From NCBI RefSeq assembly GCF_021390425.1, contig NZ_JAJUWY010000004.1, positions 124,001 to 188,000 of the forward strand: a stretch of 64,000 nucleotides of DNA, read 5' to 3'. How positions within the stretch are numbered: position 1 is the first letter of the stretch; every line of letters starts with the position of its first letter. Shown here piece by piece: positions 8,857 to 18,047 of the stretch. The notes beneath the pieces are model-generated. The model was not told where the DNA came from, ran no database searches, and was given only the letters and a program-made list of their open reading frames with translations. Origin of the DNA: Lysobacter sp. GX 14042 (GTDB lineage Bacteria > Pseudomonadota > Gammaproteobacteria > Xanthomonadales > Xanthomonadaceae). Position numbers and translations under genes: made by a program.

Positions 8857-9666
8857 ATGAGCGTCCCCACCCCCGAACCGGTCTATATCCCCACACCAAA
8901 CGGGCGCCTCTTCACCGCCCGCTGGCAGCCCCAGTGCGCCACCGGCGCGCCCATCGTCCTGTTCCACGATTCCCTCGGCAGCGTCGCCCAGTGGCGCGAC
9001 TTCCCTGCCCGGCTCGCCCAGGCCACCGGCCGCCGGGTCGTCGCCTACGACCGCCTCGGCTACGGCCGCTCGGATCCGCATCCGGGCAGGCTGCCCCTCG
9101 ACTTCATCGACGACGAGGCCCGCACCGGCTTCCGCCACGTGCGCGAGGCCCTCGGCATCGGCGCCTTCGTCGCTTTCGGCCACAGCATCGGCGGCGGCAT
9201 CGCCCTGGCCTGCGCTGCGACCTGGCGCGAGGACTGCCGGGCGGTGGTGAGCCTGTCCGCGCAGGCCTTCACCGAGGACCGGACGCTGGAGGGGGTGGCC
9301 CGGGTCGGCGCGGGCTTCCGTCCACCCGCGCAGCTCGCCCGACTGGCGAAATACCACGGCGACAAGGCGGCCTGGGTGCTGGAGGCGTGGACCGGCACCT
9401 GGCTGGACCCGGGCTTCGCCGGCTGGACCCTGGATGCGCAGCTGCGCCGGGTGCGCTGCCCGGTGCTCGCCATCCACGGCGACCAGGACGAGTACGGCAC
9501 CGCCCGCCATCCGGAACGGATTACCGCGCTGGTGCAGGGGCCGGCGACGATGCACCTGATGCCGGGTGTGGGGCATTTTCCGCACAAGGAGCAGCCGGAC
9601 GAGGTGCTGGAGTTGGTGGTCAAAGCATCAGGGTCGCCAGGGCCAGGAACACCCCGAAGCCGATGA
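8857..9666 (+). CDS. alpha/beta-hydrolase fold protein
   Basis: The 269-residue protein has the alpha/beta-hydrolase layout: oxyanion region IVLFHDSLGS (33-42), nucleophile elbow GHSIGGG with Ser110, an acid in AIHGDQDEYG (Asp209/211) and catalytic His240 in GVGHFPH. The family includes esterases, C-C hydrolases and haloperoxidase-like enzymes; no specific substrate is indicated. There is no signal peptide, so it is probably cytoplasmic. The ATG at 8857 is preferred over an in-frame TTG at 8851. It is divergent from the TonB operon and its last 47 bases overlap the 3' end of mgtE on the other strand. Confidence 0.85.
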   Translation: MSVPTPEPVYIPTPNGRLFTARWQPQCATGAPIVLFHDSLGSVAQWRDFPARLAQATGRRVVAYDRLGYGRSDPHPGRLPLDFIDDEARTGFRHVREALGIGAFVAFGHSIGGGIALACAATWREDCRAVVSLSAQAFTEDRTLEGVARVGAGFRPPAQLARLAKYHGDKAAWVLEAWTGTWLDPGFAGWTLDAQLRRVRCPVLAIHGDQDEYGTARHPERITALVQGPATMHLMPGVGHFPHKEQPDEVLELVVKASGSPGPGTPRSR

Positions 9667-11044
9667 TGTCCTGGAACGCGGTCTCGAACGGGCCGGCGGT
9701 GGTCGCCGGGTCGAAGCCCAGTTTCTTGGAGATCATCGGGATCATCGTGCCCATCACGGCGGCGGTCAGCATCGAGCAGCCCAGCGCGATGGCGATCACC
9801 AGGGCGAACGTCACGTCCTTGGACCAGACCATGCCGATGCCGCCTAGGACCGCGGCGAGCAGTGCGCCCATCAGGATGGTGACGTAGGTTTCCTTCAGCA
9901 GCGCCGCGCCGCGGTGCTTGAGCGACACCTGCCCGGTATCCAGCGCGCGTACGGTGATCGCCGCGGTCTGCAGGCCCACGTTGCCGGCCACGGCCGAGAT
10001 CACCGGCATGAACGAGGCCAGCAGGATGACCCGTTCCAGCACGTCGTTGTAATGGGCGATCACCAGGCCGGCGCCCAGTTCCAGCAGCATCGTGCCCAAT
10101 AGCCACGGCACCCGGATCTTGGCCGCCTGCAGCGGGGTGGCGTCCTCCATGGCCTGTGCGTCGGTGCCGACTGCGCGGGAGTAGCGGCGGTGCATGCGCG
10201 CGACCAGCACGTGCATCAGGTCGTCGCCGGGGATCACCCCGACCAGGAAGCCATCGCGGTCCAGCGCCGGCAGGGTGGAGAACTTGTGGGTGGACAGCAG
10301 GTTGGCGGCTTCGTCGTCCTCCGCCTCGGCCTTGACGGTCACCATGTCGGTCGCCATCAGCTCGCTGATGCGCTGCCCGGCGTCGGCCATCGCCAGCGCG
10401 CGGATCGACAGCACCCCTTCCAGCGTCTCGCGCTGCTCGCCCGAAGGACCGGCAGCCTGGCTGACGGCATACAGGTTGGAGGGCACGTCGATCGACGGGT
10501 CGGTGTCGCGCACGAGGTCGAGCGCCTCGGCAACGGTCATTTCCGGGCGCAGGCGCAGGAAACGGTTGGTCATCAGCCGGCCGGCGCTGCCCTCGGGGTA
10601 GGCGGCGCGGATCTCGGCATCGGCGGCGACGTCGGGCAGGTCACGCCGGGCCGCCTCCAGGTACTCCTCGGGCGCCTCGGCGGCGACCAGCGCCGCATCG
10701 CGCGGCGGCAGGTCCTCCAGCAGGCGCCGGAACTGGTCCAGGCGCAGGGTTTCGACGATCTCCCGCGCCCGCTCGGGTCCCAGCAGGGTCAGCACCTCCC
10801 CGGCGCAGTCGTGCTCCAACGCCTCGAAGATGCGCTCGCATTGCCCCGGTTCCAGGTTCTCGAGTGCAACGGCGATATCGGGCGCGCGCTCATCGCACAG
10901 CAGCTTCTGCAGCGCCGCTTCGCCTTCCCCGCTTTTCAGTGCCTCGGCGACGCGCTCGCCCAGGGGTTTGGCCACGGGGGTCTTTTCCGGTTCCGAGGGA
11001 GGCTGTTGTGGCTCTCCATCGGACCCGCGGTTCGGGTCTGGCAT
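9620..11044 (-). CDS. mgtE: magnesium transporter MgtE
   Basis: The 474-residue protein has the MgtE domain order. First is a cytoplasmic N domain of helical repeats (about 30-155), then a pair of CBS domains (about 160-290, including LSTHKFSTLPALDRDGFLVG). A C-terminal membrane domain of five helices follows from about residue 320 (LLGTMLLELGAGLVIAHYND, SAVAGNVGLQTAAITVRAL). MgtE is a gated channel importing Mg2+, with the N and CBS domains closing it at high internal Mg2+. The first 30 residues are a Pro/Glu-rich extension. An AAGGA lies 12 bases before the ATG. Its end overlaps the convergent hydrolase gene. No Mg2+ riboswitch was seen in the 156 bases upstream. Confidence 0.93.
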   Translation of the reverse strand: MPDPNRGSDGEPQQPPSEPEKTPVAKPLGERVAEALKSGEGEAALQKLLCDERAPDIAVALENLEPGQCERIFEALEHDCAGEVLTLLGPERAREIVETLRLDQFRRLLEDLPPRDAALVAAEAPEEYLEAARRDLPDVAADAEIRAAYPEGSAGRLMTNRFLRLRPEMTVAEALDLVRDTDPSIDVPSNLYAVSQAAGPSGEQRETLEGVLSIRALAMADAGQRISELMATDMVTVKAEAEDDEAANLLSTHKFSTLPALDRDGFLVGVIPGDDLMHVLVARMHRRYSRAVGTDAQAMEDATPLQAAKIRVPWLLGTMLLELGAGLVIAHYNDVLERVILLASFMPVISAVAGNVGLQTAAITVRALDTGQVSLKHRGAALLKETYVTILMGALLAAVLGGIGMVWSKDVTFALVIAIALGCSMLTAAVMGTMIPMISKKLGFDPATTAGPFETAFQDIIGFGVFLALATLML

Positions 11045-11200
11045 CGGGTCGGGTCCTTGTTCAGCTGCAGACGATGTAGTCCGCGCATCGTGACTTCGTC
11101 GTGAGTCCCGGCCGCCGGTACCACCGCGCCTAGGGTCAGTCCGAGCTGGCGCGGGCCGGCGTGGCCGCTAAGTTCAAGGCATCCATTCAGGGACGTGCGC

Positions 11201-12847
11201 ATGAACATGCCGATCGCCAACCCGCTGTCCGTCGCCGACCAGGTGCGGATCCAGCAGCACCTTGCGCACGGGATCCCGTTGCCGCCGCAACTGCAGCAGA
11301 TCGCCGACAACTACCCGAAGGGCGATGGCGGCTTCGCCAGCCAGGTCGGCGGCCAGCAGCCGCAGCCGGACACCGACCTGCAGCTGGCGATGATGGCCAA
11401 CGACGTCTACGACGCCGACAACCCACAGACCGCGCAAGCGTTGGACGAGGCCGGCTGGACGCGCTTGGAGCCCAGCGCCGACGGCGGTTCGCTGGTGGAC
11501 GCGCAGGGCAACGAGATCCCTATCGACCCCGCTATGCTCAGCACCACCGAGGGCTTCGACGCGGCGATCTACCAGAACGACCAGGGCCAGTACGTGGTCG
11601 CCTTCCGCGGTACCGACAACTGGGTTCCCGGCGAACGCAGCGACCTGGATGACAACCTGGGCCAGGGCTTGGGCTTCGAGACCGGCCAGTACCGCGATGC
11701 CGTCGCCCTGGGCAAGCTCACCGAGCGGGTGTTCGGCGAGGGCAACGTGGTCTTCACCGGGCATTCGCTGGGTGGCGGCCTGGCCTCGGCCGCCTCGCTG
11801 GCCACCGACACCACCGGGGTGACCTTCAACGCCGCCGGCCTGAGCGACCAGACGCTGGAGTTGCTGGGCTTCAACCCCAACGAGGTGCGCGCGCAAGCCG
11901 CCGACGACGGCCAGATCCGCCGCTACATCGTCAACGGCGATCCGCTCAACGGCGCCCAGCAGGACATCCCGCTGATTCCGCTGCTGAACATGTCCCCGCC
12001 CAACGCGGTCGGCCACGAGCTGCGGATCGACCCGCCCGCCGGCCTGGGCGCCCTCGACATGATCGGCCTGCACGGCGGCGGGGGCGACGGTGCCTCCTAC
12101 ATCGAAGCCCTGCGCCAGAACGCCGCCTACGACCCCTCCACCCGCCCCACCGCCCCCGAAGCCTTCGGCACTGCCGTCAGCCAGGGCGCGGACTTCCTCG
12201 GCGACGCGGTGCGCCTCGGGCTGACGGTCGATGGCCACCCGCTGCTGGGCACCCTGGCCGACCAGGCGATCGACGCCGGTGGCGAAGTACTCGGCGACAC
12301 CATCGGGGTGGTCGGCAACATCGGCCGCGACAGCCTGGAGCGTTATGGCGAGTTCAACCTCAACCAGCTCGGCAGCGCCATCCGCCAAGGCCAGGAGCTG
12401 GTCGGCGGGCTGGCCGACAACGGTTCCGGACTGCTTGACGGGCTGGCCGCCTCCGGCCGCGAGTTCGCCGACGGCAACACCGTCAAGGGCACCCTGCAGG
12501 CGGCGGGTGACCTGGCGGACTTCGCCGTCGACAGTGCCGGGGACATCGTCGACGGGGTAATCGGCATGACCGGCGATACCGTGCACAACCTCGCCAACGG
12601 CACCGGCGGCATCCTGCGCGACATCGGTGGCCACACCGGCCTGGAGGCCCCGCTGGATGCCGTGGCCGGCTTCGTCGAGAACACCGGCAAGGTGGCGAGC
12701 GATGTCGCCGATACCGTGGGTGACGCGGTCGACAGCGTGGCCGACGCGATTGGCGACGGCGTCGAGAAGGTGGCCGATGTCGCCGGCGATGTCGGCCAGG
12801 CCATCAACAACGGCCTGGGCTGGCTGGGCCTCGGCGGCGGCCGCTGA
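11201..12847 (+). CDS. class-3-type lipase with Gly/Asp-rich tail, candidate secreted effector (module 1)
   Basis: The 548-residue protein has no signal peptide. Its N-terminal half matches class-3/Mbeg1-like lipases: VVAFRGTDNW, nucleophile Ser189 in FTGHSLGGGLAS, then Asp247 in VNGDPLN and His272 in AVGHEL as likely acid and base. Residues about 320-548 are not enzymatic but a run of amphipathic repeats rich in D, G, V and A (DTVGDAVDSVADAIGDGVEK), ending GLGWLGLGGGR. It is a clear paralogue of the lipase at 31684. Directly downstream is an ankyrin lipoprotein, as in effector-immunity pairs. The ATG at 11201 follows AGGGA by 8 bases; a GTG at 11195 is less likely. I see no XVIPCD, VgrG or PAAR domain, so the export route is unknown. 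Lipase class is fairly sure; effector role is inference. Confidence 0.8.
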   Translation: MNMPIANPLSVADQVRIQQHLAHGIPLPPQLQQIADNYPKGDGGFASQVGGQQPQPDTDLQLAMMANDVYDADNPQTAQALDEAGWTRLEPSADGGSLVDAQGNEIPIDPAMLSTTEGFDAAIYQNDQGQYVVAFRGTDNWVPGERSDLDDNLGQGLGFETGQYRDAVALGKLTERVFGEGNVVFTGHSLGGGLASAASLATDTTGVTFNAAGLSDQTLELLGFNPNEVRAQAADDGQIRRYIVNGDPLNGAQQDIPLIPLLNMSPPNAVGHELRIDPPAGLGALDMIGLHGGGGDGASYIEALRQNAAYDPSTRPTAPEAFGTAVSQGADFLGDAVRLGLTVDGHPLLGTLADQAIDAGGEVLGDTIGVVGNIGRDSLERYGEFNLNQLGSAIRQGQELVGGLADNGSGLLDGLAASGREFADGNTVKGTLQAAGDLADFAVDSAGDIVDGVIGMTGDTVHNLANGTGGILRDIGGHTGLEAPLDAVAGFVENTGKVASDVADTVGDAVDSVADAIGDGVEKVADVAGDVGQAINNGLGWLGLGGGR

Positions 12848-12903
12848 GCATGGCGTGAGCCGTGGCACGCGCCCGCGTGGCATCGCGTAGTACCGTTGCC
12901 GGC

Positions 12904-13665
12904 ATGACCGCCGCAACCCGCACGCCCCCCTGCGCCGCGCCCTGCCCCTGGAGGGTGCGGCATTGCCTGCGCGTGCTCATGGCTGCGGCACTGATGCTCG
13001 CCTCCACCGCCGGCTGCGCCCGGCAAGGGACCGATGTGAACCAGGCTTTCAGCAATCCGGGCAACGCGCAGTTCGCCGATGCCATCATCCGCGGCGACGA
13101 AGCCCTGGCGCGCGAACTGCTCGCGGCCGGCGCCAACCCCAACGCCCTGGACGAACGCGAAGAGCCCCTGCTGCAGTGGGTGATGAAGCAGGGCGACCGC
13201 GACGGCTTCCGCCTGCTGCTGTCGCTGGGCGCCGACCCCGGGCGCGGCAACGCCGATGGGCGCACCGCCCTGCACCTGGCGGCGATGGGCAAGACGCCGT
13301 ACTGGCTGGAGGCGCTGCTCCGGCACGGCATGTCGCCCGACACCCCCAACACGGTCACCGGCGCCACGCCGCTGTACGACGCCCTGCGCGCCGGCAGCGG
13401 GGACAACATCGACCTCCTGCTGCGCGCCGGCGCCCGCCTCGATGTCGCCGACCGCAACCGCACCACCCCGCTCCACCAGGCAGCGCTGGTGAACGATACC
13501 GCCGCGGTGCTGAAGTTCCTCCAGGCCGGCGCCGATCCCGCCGCGACCGACCGCACCGGCGCCACGTTCCAGGACTACCTTCCGGGGAACGATCCCAAGC
13601 TGCTCAATGCTTCGGTACGGCGGGACATGGAACGGATCCAGGCCTGGCTGGAGGGCGAGCGCTAG
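12904..13665 (+). CDS. ankyrin-repeat lipoprotein, candidate immunity partner (module 1)
   Basis: The 253-residue protein has a positively charged start, a hydrophobic stretch (VLMAAALMLASTAGC) and a lipobox Cys38, so it is probably a periplasm-facing lipoprotein. The rest is about five ankyrin repeats (ADAIIRGDEALARELLAAGA, DGRTALHLAAM, TTPLHQAALVNDTAAVLKFL). A C-terminal signature GATFQDYLPGND...AWLEGER follows and is shared with the paralogue at 33341. Ankyrin repeats bind proteins. Gene order right after a lipase without a signal peptide suggests it neutralises that lipase in the periplasm. A TAGTAC 10 bases before the ATG could be a -10 box giving independent expression. The start could also be a GTG at 12862; 12904 keeps a plausible signal length. 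Not a known named gene. Confidence 0.78.
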   Translation: MTAATRTPPCAAPCPWRVRHCLRVLMAAALMLASTAGCARQGTDVNQAFSNPGNAQFADAIIRGDEALARELLAAGANPNALDEREEPLLQWVMKQGDRDGFRLLLSLGADPGRGNADGRTALHLAAMGKTPYWLEALLRHGMSPDTPNTVTGATPLYDALRAGSGDNIDLLLRAGARLDVADRNRTTPLHQAALVNDTAAVLKFLQAGADPAATDRTGATFQDYLPGNDPKLLNASVRRDMERIQAWLEGER

Positions 13666-13683
13666 TCCACCCGCTGTTTGTCC

Positions 13684-13717
13684 CCACCCCAACCGTCTCC
13701 CGCAAGCGGGAGAAGGG
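13684..13717. repeat. palindromic intergenic repeat (REP-like), copy 1
   Basis: Between the convergent ankyrin gene and the TSUP permease lies a C-rich block containing a perfect 8-bp stem, TCTCCCGC (13696-13703) and GCGGGAGA (13706-13713), with loop AA and flanking CCCC/GGGG. It resembles the short palindromes scattered through xanthomonad genomes and could also act as a bidirectional terminator. Confidence 0.6.
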
Positions 13718-13719
13718 GT

Positions 13720-14502
13720 TTACCGCCCCAGCACGAACCCGGTCAGCGGGTTGTCCGGGTCCGACAGCAATTTCGCGATCAGCAGCAGCGCCATCGTCAC
13801 CAGCAGCGGGCGGATCATCCGGCCGCCGACCCGCATCGCCAGCCTCGCGCCGACCTGCCCGCCGGCGACACTGGCCACCGCCATCACCAGGCCGACCGCC
13901 CACAGCACCTGGCCGCCGATCACCAGGGTGGCCAGCGCGGCCACGTTGCTGGCCAGGTTCAGCAGCTTGGTGTGAGCGGTCGCCGAGACCAGGCCCATGC
14001 CGAACAGGGCGACCAGCACGGTGGTCAGGAACGAGCCGGTGCCCGGGCCGAAGAAGCCGTCGTAGAACCCGATCACCGCCACGATCACGATCAGCGACGC
14101 GGTGCCCAGCCGGCTGTGGCGGTCCTCCTCGCTGGCCTTTGGCGCGACCAGGAAGTACACGACCATCAACAGCAGCAGCACCGGGATGAAGCCTTCCAGG
14201 AACGTGGGGTCCAGACGCTGCAGCACCCAGGCACCGAGCGCCGAGCCGATGAAGGCGGCCACCGCCGGCCAGCGGAAGCGCCGGAAGTCGATCCGTCCCT
14301 TGCGGGCGAACGCGTATACCGCGCTGGCGGTGCCGAAACTGCTCTGCAGCTTGTTGGTGGCGATCGCGGCCACCGGAGGGATGCCCGCCGCCATCAGCGC
14401 CGGAATCGTCAGCAACCCGCCGCCACCGGCCATGGCATCGATCACCCCGGCAACGAACGCGACCGCCATCAGCAGCGCGAGTACTTCCAGGCCCAGCTCC
14501 AC
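13720..14502 (-). CDS. TSUP (TauE/SafE) family membrane permease
   Basis: The 260-residue protein is almost entirely hydrophobic, with about eight helices. It has the TSUP hallmarks near the start (GVIDAMAGGGGLLTIPALM, NKLQSSFGTASAVYAF) and in the second half (GFYDGFFGPGTGSFLTTVLV, HTKLLNLASNVAAL). The family moves sulfite, taurine, sulfoacetate or other organic anions across the inner membrane; the substrate cannot be told here. I chose the GTG at 14502 because AAGGAG lies 8 bases upstream. The frame stays open further upstream but the extra residues are not membrane-like. It is divergent from the pirin gene. Confidence 0.88.
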   Translation of the reverse strand: MELGLEVLALLMAVAFVAGVIDAMAGGGGLLTIPALMAAGIPPVAAIATNKLQSSFGTASAVYAFARKGRIDFRRFRWPAVAAFIGSALGAWVLQRLDPTFLEGFIPVLLLLMVVYFLVAPKASEEDRHSRLGTASLIVIVAVIGFYDGFFGPGTGSFLTTVLVALFGMGLVSATAHTKLLNLASNVAALATLVIGGQVLWAVGLVMAVASVAGGQVGARLAMRVGGRMIRPLLVTMALLLIAKLLSDPDNPLTGFVLGR

Positions 14503-14613
14503 GCCCGTGCTCCTTGCCCGGACAGGACGCCGGGGCGCGCATGATATTCCAGCCATGCGGCACGGCAACGGCCGGGCCGCTACGATCCCCTGGTCAGACA
14601 CGGAGGCGGGACG

Positions 14614-15504
14614 ATGCTCGAACTGGTGATCGACCGGCGCCGCGCCGACCTCGGCGGTGGTTTCGAGGTCGGCCGGGTGCTGCCGTTCCGCCGTCGCAGG
14701 ATGGTCGGGCCATTCATCTTCTTCGACCACATGGGCCCGGCGGATTTCGAACCGGGCATGCCGCGCGGCATGGACGTGCGCCCGCATCCGCACATCGGCC
14801 TGTCGACCATCACCTACCTGTTCGACGGTGAGCTGATGCACCGCGACAGCGTCGGCTCCGAGCAGGCGATCCGGCCCGGCGAGGTGAACTGGATGACCGC
14901 CGGCAGCGGCATCACCCACTCCGAACGCTTCGAGAAGATGCGTGCGCACGGCGGCCACATGCATGGGATCCAGAGTTGGGTCGCGCTACCCGAAGGGGAC
15001 GAGGAGACCGATCCGGCCTTCCACCACCACGGCCGCGACGAGCTGCCGGAGTTCGACGAAGGCGGGATCCGCGGCCGGCTGGTGGCCGGGCGCGCGCTCG
15101 GACTGGAGGCGCCGGTGCGGACGCACTCGCCGATGTTCTACCTGCATTGCGAACTCGAAGCCGGCAGCACCTTTGCCCTGCCCGACGAGCATCCCGAGCG
15201 CGCGGTCTACGTGGCGCAGGGCGGGGTCGAGCACGGCGGGCAGGTGTACGGCGCGGGGCAGATGCTGGTGTTCGGCCGGGGTGCCACCGCGGTCACCGCG
15301 CGCGAGCCCACGCTGCTGATGGTGCTCGGTGGCGAGCCGCTGGGCGAACGCTTCATCGACTGGAACTTCGTCTCCTCCAGCAAGGAGCGGATCGGGCAGG
15401 CCAAGGCCGACTGGCGCGCGGGCCGGATGAAGCTACCCGACCTGGACCACGACGAGTGGATTCCGCTGCCGGGTGGCCCGGCGCCACCCGAACCGATGTC
15501 CTGA
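14614..15504 (+). CDS. pirin family protein (two-cupin)
   Basis: The 296-residue protein has the pirin cupin 1 motif almost intact: DVRPHPHIGLSTITYLFDGE, then MHRDSVGS, VNWMTAGSGITHSE. The two His of HPH, the His of THSE and the following Glu are the iron ligands. A second cupin with degenerate ligands and the pirin tail (FIDWNFVSSSKERI) completes it. Pirins bind Fe and either dioxygenate quercetin-like compounds or act as redox-responsive partners of other proteins; nothing here decides between these. GGAGG lies 7 bases before the ATG. Confidence 0.92.
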   Translation: MLELVIDRRRADLGGGFEVGRVLPFRRRRMVGPFIFFDHMGPADFEPGMPRGMDVRPHPHIGLSTITYLFDGELMHRDSVGSEQAIRPGEVNWMTAGSGITHSERFEKMRAHGGHMHGIQSWVALPEGDEETDPAFHHHGRDELPEFDEGGIRGRLVAGRALGLEAPVRTHSPMFYLHCELEAGSTFALPDEHPERAVYVAQGGVEHGGQVYGAGQMLVFGRGATAVTAREPTLLMVLGGEPLGERFIDWNFVSSSKERIGQAKADWRAGRMKLPDLDHDEWIPLPGGPAPPEPMS

Positions 15505-15575
15505 GCCGCGGGCCGGCCAGGGCGTCCAACGCCGCCGTGACCACACGTCCACGCCAGGAGGCAGACGCTCGGCGC

Positions 15576-16349
<774 letters not shown>

Positions 16350-16355
16350 TCGCGC

Positions 16356-16673
16356 CTACAGCCGCTCCACCGGAAAGGCGCGGACCAGGATCTCCTCCTG
16401 GGCGAACCGCTGCTCGAGCTCCCTGCGGTAGCCGTCCCACCAGCGGTGGTCCAGCCGGTCGGCCATCACTTCCAGCAGCACCATCCGGTCGCGCTGCACG
16501 TCGCCGTCGTCGTCCTCCCAGGCGCCCGCGGCGGGTGACCGCAGGTACGCGGTGACCCCGCCGAAGCGCTCGGTCAGCTCGCCACGCACGCAGTCGAAAA
16601 GGTCCCGCGGGTAGCCGGCCCCCGCTTCGCCCTGCAACGGGAGGAACAACTGGATCAGGGTCTGCTTCTGCAT
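16356..16673 (-). CDS. small hypothetical protein
   Basis: The 105-residue soluble protein (MQKQTLIQLFLPLQGEAGAG) is acidic, with a charged C-terminal half containing two tryptophans (DHRWWDGYRREL). I do not recognise a family. It has no signal peptide or membrane helix. It ends 6 bases from the stop of the convergent DUF1264 gene and starts 10 bases after the yfcE stop, so it is probably the last gene of the phosphatase-nnrD-yfcE operon. Its phase and composition agree with a real gene. Confidence 0.65.
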   Translation of the reverse strand: MQKQTLIQLFLPLQGEAGAGYPRDLFDCVRGELTERFGGVTAYLRSPAAGAWEDDDGDVQRDRMVLLEVMADRLDHRWWDGYRRELEQRFAQEEILVRAFPVERL

Positions 16674-16683
16674 GGGCCGAGGC

Positions 16684-17157
16684 TCAGGGGGAGAGTGTAG
16701 GCTCGAGCAGATTGACGATCCGCGGTGTGAGCATGGGGCCGGAGAGCAACAGCTCGCCGGCGGTGACCGGCAGGCTGAAGCGCCGCGGGCCGGCGCTGCC
16801 GGGATTGACGTAGAGCACGCCCTCGCGTTCCTCGGTCAGGGGCTTGTGCGAATGTCCGGAGACCACCACCCGGATGCCCTGCTCCGCCGGGTCCACCGCC
16901 AGTTGCCTGAGGTCATGGAGCACCAGCAGGCGCACCCCCGACAGCACCACCTCGCGGGCCTCCGGCAAGCCCTCGGCCCACTCGCCCGTATCCACGTTGC
17001 CACGGATGGCGGTGACCGGCGCGATCGCCTCCAGGTCGGCCAGCACGTCGGGCTTTCCGATGTCACCGGCGTGGACGATATGGTCGCAGCCGGCCAGGAA
17101 GGCACGCGCCTCCGGCCGGAGCTTGCCGTGGGTGTCCGAGATCAGGCTGATGCGCAT
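16684..17157 (-). CDS. yfcE: YfcE/MJ0936-type phosphodiesterase
   Basis: The 157-residue protein has the calcineurin-like metallophosphoesterase motifs in order: SDTHG (7-11), HAGDIG, IRGNVD (the GNxD variant of GNHD), and SGHSHKP with NPGSAGPR near the end. This is the compact YfcE class, with Mn2+-dependent hydrolysis of phosphodiesters. The physiological substrate is unknown. It starts 16 bases inside the end of nnrD, so the two are probably translated together. Confidence 0.88.
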   Translation of the reverse strand: MRISLISDTHGKLRPEARAFLAGCDHIVHAGDIGKPDVLADLEAIAPVTAIRGNVDTGEWAEGLPEAREVVLSGVRLLVLHDLRQLAVDPAEQGIRVVVSGHSHKPLTEEREGVLYVNPGSAGPRRFSLPVTAGELLLSGPMLTPRIVNLLEPTLSP

Positions 17158-18047
17158 GGCCTCGTTCCCTGCGTCCCCTGTGAAAGGGCGTGCATCAACA
17201 TCGGCACCTCGCCCGCGATCTCGCGGGCGAGGAACCCGACCTCGCCGACGTTCCGCGCGAGCAGTGCGCCAGCCAGGGCGTGCAGATGCACGCCCCAGAC
17301 GAGGGCCTGCTCGGGACCCGCGCCACGGGCGGCGAGGCCTGCAATCAACCCCGCCAGCACATCACCCGACCCCGAGGTGCCCAGTCCGGGGCTGCCGCCG
17401 GTGTTGACCCAGAGCCGGCCATCGGGCGCGGCAATCCAGGTAGTCGGTCCTTTCAGCGCGAGCACCACGTTGTTGTTCCGGGCGTAGCGCAGGGCGGTCT
17501 CGGCGGGCGCGGCCTGGACCTCGTCGATGCCGGTTCCCAGCAGTGACGCCATCTCGCCGTGGTGCGGTGTCATCACCAGGCCAATGCCGTCCCGCCGGGC
17601 GCGCGGAGTGCCCGGGTGCAGGGCGCCTGCGTCGGCGACGACGACCCGCCCGGCCCGCGCCAGCAGCCGGCGCACCACTGCGTGCGTGGCAACGCTCTCC
17701 TCCATGCCCGGACCCACCAGCACCGCATCCGCCCGCGCAGCGGACTCCAGCACCTGTCGATCGAGCTTCGCCAGGCCACCCTCCCCGCCGGCTTCCTGCG
17801 GCATGACCCGCGCCTCCGGCATCGCGGTGGCCAGCGCCGCGGCGACCGGCTCCACCGTGGCGACCTGCAGTTTGCCGGCGCCGGCGCGCAGTGCGGCAAT
17901 GCCGGCCAGCAGGACGCCGCCCACCAGCTGCCGGCTGCCCCCGACCACCAGCACCCGGCCGCGGTCCTCCTTGCTGTCGCTGGCGGAAGGATCCGGCAGC
18001 GGCCACTGCCGCAGCAGCTCCGCGTTGATGTCCACCGCGCCGCTCAC
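17142..18047 (-). CDS. nnrD: ADP-dependent NAD(P)H-hydrate dehydratase domain protein
   Basis: The 301-residue protein is the C-terminal (YjeF_C/ribokinase-like) half of the NAD(P)HX repair enzyme. Visible are GRVLVVGGSRQLVGGVLLAG, GPGMEE, VMTPHHGEMASLL, VLALKGPTTWI and the catalytic/anion-hole GGSPGLGTSGSGDVLAGLI. It dehydrates damaged S-NADHX/NADPHX using ADP. The epimerase half (YjeF_N) is absent from the protein and not seen nearby. The GTG start at 18047 overlaps the phosphatase stop as GTGA; longer reading upstream has no family similarity. Confidence 0.9.
   Translation of the reverse strand: MSGAVDINAELLRQWPLPDPSASDSKEDRGRVLVVGGSRQLVGGVLLAGIAALRAGAGKLQVATVEPVAAALATAMPEARVMPQEAGGEGGLAKLDRQVLESAARADAVLVGPGMEESVATHAVVRRLLARAGRVVVADAGALHPGTPRARRDGIGLVMTPHHGEMASLLGTGIDEVQAAPAETALRYARNNNVVLALKGPTTWIAAPDGRLWVNTGGSPGLGTSGSGDVLAGLIAGLAARGAGPEQALVWGVHLHALAGALLARNVGEVGFLAREIAGEVPMLMHALSQGTQGTRPCASA

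Noticed and set aside
11131-11136. Shared TAGGGT box about 65-70 bases before both lipase genes (also 31609-31614)
   Set aside because: It fits TAnnnT but the surrounding bases and any -35 are not at equal spacing; too weak to call a common promoter.
11201-12847. Xanthomonas T4SS effector (XVIPCD) assignment for the lipases
   Set aside because: The C-terminal regions lack the conserved XVIPCD motifs and Gln-rich end; I therefore leave the export route open.
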